DNA of 64,000 bases from Ctena decussata. Lineage: Eukaryota; Mollusca; Bivalvia; Lucinida; Lucinidae. A program made the translations under genes and the position numbers. Shown piece by piece: positions 58,288 to 64,000 of this stretch (positions within the stretch are counted from its first letter, which is position 1; every line of letters begins with the position of its first letter). A model generated the notes under the pieces. It saw only the letters and a program-made list of their open reading frames with translations. It ran no database searches and was not told the DNA's origin. The stretch spans positions 50,856,271 to 50,920,270 of the forward strand of contig OZ022509.1 of NCBI GenBank assembly GCA_963989385.1. The letters run 5' to 3'.

Positions 58288-58842
58288 GAAATCACAAAAT
58301 AATAATGAATGTCCAAAAGTAGTTTTAGATATCTATTAAACGATTTATAGATATCCATAAATCAAGACGTATATTTGTTATTTATAAATCGAATTATAGA
58401 TGTCATTAAGCTTAGTTTATGGATATCCAAAAATAATGAATAAATAATAAAACGGTATCCTACATTATGGAGCACCTGAATTTCGGACAGCCTTAATTTT
58501 ATTAATGTATCACTATAATTTGATATATCGATCAGCTATGAAGTAGTGAATACATAGAAAAACACTAAAGACCAAACGTAATACTATATTTTTGATAACA
58601 AGCCCGCTCATTTTAACAAAAGCCGCACCTGAATTTACTGCAGAACTGCATTACTGCAAAACAGAACTCCATCCAAGAAAGAGCCAGACAATTCCTAAAC
58701 CCTTTTCCAGTTAAAAATTCAGTTTCACACAGTACAGTTTCTGAGCAAACTATGAAAAGGTGATAGATATAACCAACTGTGAACTATCTTTTTAAGCTGA
58801 ATTGGAACACTTTCAGAGGAGGCAACTCCACTATTTTATATT

Positions 58843-59082
58843 TGAGCCACGACACGAGAAAACCAACAATGTGGTTGTGCGCCCAGTGCATACTCAGATC
58901 AGCCTGGGCATCTGCCAAGTTTGATCAGACTCTTTGTTAAAGTCTCAAAGGGTAGCTAAGGGTCTAAGCTACCATCATGCGGACAGCGAGGACTCTGATC
59001 AGACTGGGCGGATGCCCAGGCTGATCTGAGTCTGCGCTGGGCGCACAACCACATTGTTGCTTTTCTCGTGTCGTGCGGCTCA
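58843..59082. mobile_element. MITE family M1, copy e
   Basis: Ends TGAGCCACGACACGAG and CTCGTGTCGTGCGGCTCA. The interior shows CAGATCAGCCTGGGCATC and GATGCCCAGGCTGATC arms about 100 bp apart. Confidence 0.85.
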
Positions 59083-61207
59083 TTTAGCCTCCCTCTCTGA
59101 TGATGTGCATGTTTCAAGGCAAGAATGTACTCCCATACATGTAAATATCTTTCTTTGAGGGCAGAAACAATTTTGCCTTTTGGAAGCTTTTTCGTTCAGG
59201 GAAGCAAACAGAAAGCCACACAGTCAAGTTATTTCCTTTTGTAAATATGGAAGAAAATTACGGAGCTGTATTCATCTTCCTTAATAATTGCGTGGTTTAA
59301 TCCATATTCATGTGTAATCTTTCCCAGAACAAATGATTTTTGTCATGCCAATATGAAATCCGCAGACCCAGATCAGCTTCCACATCTGTACAGGCCAAAA
59401 AGGGTATTCATTATTCACAAGTGGTATGTTTTAGTATGGGCTGAGCGTAAGTCCATGTTAGATCACATAATTTGCGCATGCTAATCTGACATCTGACATG
59501 CGCTTTGCATTGACAATACAACATATTTCACTGGTAGGCCAAAGGTTAATTGAATCTGCCTTTCCTAACACGAAATTGGACTGAAGCTAAGATAACATAA
59601 CCTCTAAAATATCATTTAAGAAAGAAAATGTAACATAACCTCTGTCATTTGATAAGAAGTACCATGGACCGTAGAAGACAAAGTGAGCGTAATGTGTAAG
59701 GGAACACCTCCATGTCATTCCACTTATTTTACATAAGAAAACATATTTTCTGATTTTTTGTTTGCTTTCCAGGATGTTAAAGCATTTCCGAATTGTGGTC
59801 AACACTCGAAGGAAATCATTTACTCTTCTAGGTCAACTTTTAAAGAAGACCAAATTTAAGAATTTACCCGAATAGAACAGGGCGCCTATAATGAAATGTT
59901 CAGAGAAGGAAACAACTTTTGTAACTTCCCTTTTGCTTCCCTTCAAATCTGGGTCAACGCTTGAAGGAAAGGTTTTGTTCTCAGAGGGGCAAGTTTATTA
60001 TTGGCTTTTAGGGTTTCTCCCCATATAAGAAGGAGCGGCAAATTTAAATTGACAGAGTTACAACCTCAAGTGTATCCCACCACTTTACTAGTAACTTCAA
60101 TCTTTTAAAACAAGAATGCTGCTGAATTGCGCTTTGTCAAAGAGCATATATATATTTTTTTTTCACAATGAAACGTCGTATGTTTATTGTTTCTGTTTCT
60201 TGCAACGACCAATGGGTACACTTTCAGGGGCAGTAACTCTGCCATTTTCATGTTTGCCTCCCTATTCAATGGGTGCCAACTCTTAAAGAAAAGAATTTGC
60301 TCCGTCTGCCTTAATAGCAGTCTGGAAAGACTATATCGTCCAGCAAAGCAAATGCGAAACTAATAAACCTGTCTTTTCTTTAAAAAATATTATTGCAGAA
60401 AACTATGGAGGTTTACCCATGCTCCTTAAATTCATCATTTTTTTTTCTGAACAATACTACTTATATCTAAGCAAAACTAGTCAAAATGATATACTTCATT
60501 TAGTTGATACAAAATCCGTAGCTTAAGACTGAAGGTTTTTATTGCAGCTCATTCAAAGGTACGATTGGGAATTTGATTAGTTTCTCCTTCGCTCAGTTTT
60601 TGAGGATCTGTATTTTTGAATTTGCCGTCTTGGTCAGATAAAGAGGTCTTCTTTACCATATATCACCAGTAGACTATTAAGATTCAGAGTTGAGCAGAAA
60701 GAGGAGAACATATTCCTTTGAGAATAATCAATCATGAAAGAGTCTTCTCAGCCTGCACTACTGCGCAGTCTAATCAGTGTCTTCTCTGTCAGCAGCATCA
60801 GCCTGTATATCCTGAGAATACTTTCTGACCTATCTCGGCTGCTGCACAGACAGATTGGAGTAGTCGATGTTTTATGGTGCTTTAAGATCCTTATTTTCGT
60901 GATACGGCTTAGTCTATACCACATTTTTGTGATATGACTGGAGTCTTGTGAAAAGATACATACAGCCATAATATATTTGAATACTCATGCCAGCCTGCGC
61001 AAGCACTAAGTCTATTTTTTGTTGCTATATAGATGTCCCAGGATCTGTAGCTTGTTCATCATCCCGACCAACAGGGAAGACTCTGATCAGTTTGCGCGGA
61101 TGCGCAGGCTGATCTGAATATTCGCTGTTCAAACCGCCTTTAAAACACATTTACCAGTCATGCAAATCAGTGCACATATTTGTCACATATTGACGTTTGT
61201 TGATATT

Positions 61208-62773
61208 TCACTGAAACAAGAAATAAAAGTTAATCATTCTGTTGCCATTGTCATCTTCCGTAAATAGAACAAGCTCATTATCGACCACTCTCAGTAGCCA
61301 GGCCCGACCAAAATCAGCACATGCTACTCTCTCACCACTGAAATTTAGCTTTTGTACATGGAACTTCTTATTTTCATTCTTGAAACCTGGAAACAAACAG
61401 TCTCTACTAACTGCTAATCCATAATAGTATTTCGCTTCCTGGTCTTGGTAATGGAATCGAATCTGGCCATCCATTGTGAATCCAAAACAACCGTTGTAAT
61501 AATCAACCACAAATAGCATGTTCTTATCATCACTGGCGGCAAGATATACTGGATATCGGAAAAGTGTTCTATTGTCATCTTTGATGATGGTCTTCTTTAT
61601 TGTAAAGTCTTTATCCAACATAGATACCTGAAAGATGTCACTAACCTGCAGTATTGCTATAATATCTTCGCCACACCTGATAATCGCCCCTATAACATGG
61701 TTTAAATTAATTTCAGTAACAGCTAAACCATCGACGATTGTGAGTTTCAACAAATGATTGGACCCGGTAGTGACTACCGCTTCAGTGTTGCTCAGTACGA
61801 AAACGTGGATTGGCCTTCTTGACAGAGCATGCTCCGTAAAGTAAAAGTTATTTTGGTCATATAACTTTAATTTCTTATTTTCCTGATCAACTAGGAGTTG
61901 TCTTCCTTCTGGTAATAATTCAAATGATGTAATAGCTGGTATTTTATCACCAGTTTTAGCAGAGTCTTTCTGTTGACCGCCATCACCAGCATTGTCACGA
62001 TTTCCAAACCCTGAGTTGGTTGTTAATTGTATTTCCCCTGTATAGATTGGTTCCGTTTCAATGGTGACACGACCGACGGAAGAGCGGACAATAGTACATT
62101 TTCCAAGACTTTCTAACAGATTGTTCAGGTTGGAAAGCTTCTCGTTCATTTGAAATTTTGTATCTATGTCACACAGATCATGACTCAGATCAAACAGCAT
62201 ACTGCAGTATTGTTTTACCTGCTTTGTTGCTCTATTGATTTCTACGAATTTTTCTTCATTGTCTCCAACTGACATCATTCTGTTAAGATTGGATAAACTT
62301 GCAGCTAAAAATGAAATTGAGGCATTACAAATATTTAATTTTTCATCTAGAGCCTTTGTTTCTTCATCAAAAGTTGTATCTATTTCAGCAACAGCGTTGG
62401 CTTCTAGTCTGTTTAAGAAAGCATCTACAGTTTTTCTTGTTTGCTTTACTCTATCAATGCCAGATTGTCTTTCGCCAGGCAACTTACCTTTCGATGCACG
62501 AGCCGCTGCTTTGCATTCTACAAATCTTTCTGAAAGCTGTTTAATACTTTGTATAATCTTAAAACCATGGCTTTCACCGTATATTTCTTTGGCTGCTTCT
62601 TCAATATCGACCACTGTTTTACAGTTTCTGTGTTCTATTCTTCTACATGTAAGACATAGCTCGACCATATGACCTTTACAAAAGTACTTAAATTTATGTC
62701 CATGTTCCTTACACAAGGGTGGGTCGACTGGATCCGAGCCTAAGGTCAGCGATGACAAACTTAGCATATCCAT
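61208..62773 (-). CDS. TRIM-like B-box/coiled-coil/propeller-like protein, copy 4
   Basis: This is an uninterrupted 521-codon frame starting at MDMLSLSSLTLGSDP (62773). B-box 2 is complete with Cys21, His24, Cys32, His35, Cys40, Cys43, His48 and Cys51. Coiled coil, linker and propeller-like region follow as in the intact paralogue, ending with MINFYFLFQ. The start is forced: just upstream, sequence homologous to the first B-box is in another frame and contains two stops (62774-62991). The current ATG arose at or near the old junction, where a 2-nt length difference from copy 1 shifts the frame. The product is therefore an N-terminally shortened, B-box-2-only protein, close in layout to copies 2 and 3. 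Its DNA flanks (60620-61207) match those of the pseudogene at 3046-4784, so the two are sister duplicates. The open frame over more than 500 codons suggests selection or recent origin. Confidence 0.9.
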   Translation of the reverse strand: MDMLSLSSLTLGSDPVDPPLCKEHGHKFKYFCKGHMVELCLTCRRIEHRNCKTVVDIEEAAKEIYGESHGFKIIQSIKQLSERFVECKAAARASKGKLPGERQSGIDRVKQTRKTVDAFLNRLEANAVAEIDTTFDEETKALDEKLNICNASISFLAASLSNLNRMMSVGDNEEKFVEINRATKQVKQYCSMLFDLSHDLCDIDTKFQMNEKLSNLNNLLESLGKCTIVRSSVGRVTIETEPIYTGEIQLTTNSGFGNRDNAGDGGQQKDSAKTGDKIPAITSFELLPEGRQLLVDQENKKLKLYDQNNFYFTEHALSRRPIHVFVLSNTEAVVTTGSNHLLKLTIVDGLAVTEINLNHVIGAIIRCGEDIIAILQVSDIFQVSMLDKDFTIKKTIIKDDNRTLFRYPVYLAASDDKNMLFVVDYYNGCFGFTMDGQIRFHYQDQEAKYYYGLAVSRDCLFPGFKNENKKFHVQKLNFSGERVACADFGRAWLLRVVDNELVLFTEDDNGNRMINFYFLFQ

Positions 62774-62991
62774 CTCTGTGACACCGGAACATATTTTAAA
62801 CGCTCGACATTTTCATTCATTTTGTGTGGTCTTGCTGTCCTTGCATCCAAATGATTATTCTTACAGTCCCGACAAAAGCATTGATTACATTCGTTGCAGA
62901 AACAAACTAAGTGAATAGTCAACCCTCTGTTAATACAAATGTCACACTAAAGATTTTTGCCTCAGCCTACTGCATCCCGTCCTTCAGCCAT
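62774..62991 (-). pseudogene. Broken B-box 1 exon remnant of copy 4
   Basis: From an ATG at 62991 the frame reads MAEGRDAVG, then TGA (62964-62962), then GKNL, then TAG (62949-62947), and then an otherwise well-preserved B-box 1: CDIC, CNEC, CFCRDC and a histidine-containing tail ending RPHKM. This matches the B-box 1 of the pseudogene at 3046-4784 residue by residue. The frame differs from that of the downstream 521-codon gene by a 2-nt indel close to the junction. The zinc-ligand pattern outlasting the stops shows the domain was functional until recently. A spliced upstream exon restoring the frame is possible, but none is visible. Confidence 0.85.
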
Positions 62992-64000
62992 ATTTGACAT
63001 GGCTCGCATTCCTTGATAGTCAATTAATCATACGTAACAACGACTGAGGACGACGCACTTTGTCCAAAGAAATTTTAAGGGCCAAAAGTCCGTTCTTGAT
63101 AAAATCGAAGGGGGTCTTTAGAATATAACTACCATCCGACCGAGAGCATTAGCGTATCAGAGGCGGGTTCATATCATTTTTACCTCAAGTCTGGGAAGAG
63201 GAAATTAGTAGTGGCTTCGAGCCAGGTCTAGTGAGTAGGTTGAGTGAGGCATAATTTTGACCCCGTTAGGCTTAATTTAGTCAACTGCAAGTCGACAAGT
63301 GTGCACCCTGATATTTTCATGTTGAAGCAGTCTCATCGCACCTTTTTGCTATGATAACGGCCCGTAACGGTCCAAGACATCGGAGTAGTACGTCCCAGTA
63401 CTGGTCTGTCTGTCTTTCACAACAGTTTCTAAGATTCTGTTACAGGTCACCGCTACAGTTCTGTCAGTGCAAGGTTTATCTGCCAAAGTTCCTCGACCAC
63501 GCTTGAATTCTTCATCGTAGCATTTGACCTGTGTACTTGAAGATAGGTTGTCGCTTTAACCATTTGACAATGCGCCAGATATTTCCCTTCCACTATTTCC
63601 CTTTTAAAGGGCTAGTGAACCGCTTTTAAACAGTGATTGTAAAAACTATTACTGGAAATGATTGATATTGTTTCTAAAAGGATGTTGAAAACTACAAGGA
63701 AAACAACCAATCACAGGGAATTTCAAATTTTACTTAGCTGAATGTATGCAAGGGTTTATATGGCCTTAGATGAGTATTTTGTATTATTAAAACTTGCTGA
63801 AAATCTACATTTTATTCTAGTTATATCTTTTTCTGAAATAGACAAAGAATGACAAGTCAAAAGTCAAAATACTAAATGAAAATTATCTCAACATTTTGCA
63901 TCAATTACTTTAATCAAAATAACATTATGCAAATGAAGCTGTAGCAAACAGAAAAGTGGACGGGCTTAATCTTACAGCTTACACTCTAAATGTCTATAAT
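62992..64000. other. Intergenic, upstream of copy 4
   Basis: No RING-like or other coding exon is visible on the minus strand upstream of copy 4, and I recognise no repeat shared with the rest of the window. Confidence 0.4.

Larger units (their letters stand above)
55600..58750. repeat. Duplicated flank unit 3, no gene
   Basis: This is collinear with 7430-10560. It holds an M2 MITE (56042-56279), a degraded tRNA-like SINE head (about 56895-57090), an M1 MITE (57209-57417), a dispersed repeat copy at 57690-57910 and a 25-nt T tract at 58263-58287. No supported gene. Confidence 0.65.

Overview
The window looks like a marine bivalve mollusc nuclear genome, possibly a venerid clam. That is an inference from three things: AT-rich DNA with no operons or Shine-Dalgarno sites; dense tRNA-headed SINEs, MITEs and GTCCGTCC-type dispersed repeats; and a local expansion of TRIM-like (B-box, coiled-coil, propeller-like) genes. 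No species was confirmed by search.

The only well-supported protein genes are four paralogues of one B-box family, all on the minus strand. Copy 1 (3046-4784) is a pseudogene with at least three nonsense codons and several frameshifts. Copy 2 (23291-24730) is open for 479 codons but has lost its last ~61 residues. Copy 3 (48462-50093) is intact at 543 aa. Copy 4 (61208-62773) is open for 521 aa, but the first B-box just upstream (62774-62991) is broken. None has a RING finger in the window. They carry a B-box 2 zinc site, a long helical region and a C-terminal repeat region that is probably a beta-propeller.

The four genes sit in a nested segmental duplication. Block A (about 15.4-34.6 kb) and block B (about 41.4-55.8 kb) are collinear over their length, and each carries one gene. 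A second pair links 2.44-4.78 kb to 60.62-62.99 kb (copies 1 and 4). Flanking sequence at 1.19-2.43, 6.74-10.5 and 55.6-58.7 kb is also mutually related. Comparing A with B gives filled and empty sites for many transposons, so the insertions can be ordered in time.

The rest is repeats. There are three MITE families: M1 (TIR GAGCCGCGACATGAC), M2 (TIR GAGCCACATCATG) and M3 (TIR TACACTGTAAAAA). There are two tRNA-headed SINE families, reverse-transcriptase remnants of a LINE, a 440-bp tandem array present in both blocks, two TTAA-flanked elements, several large fold-back palindromes, and a small 5'-truncating retroposon ('R') with six copies. At 26.8-31.75 kb elements are nested four deep. The most unusual structures are the palindrome-of-palindromes at 28206-28512, the CCCATATGGG element at 29838-30676, the R retroposon, and the independent loss of the first B-box in every gene copy.
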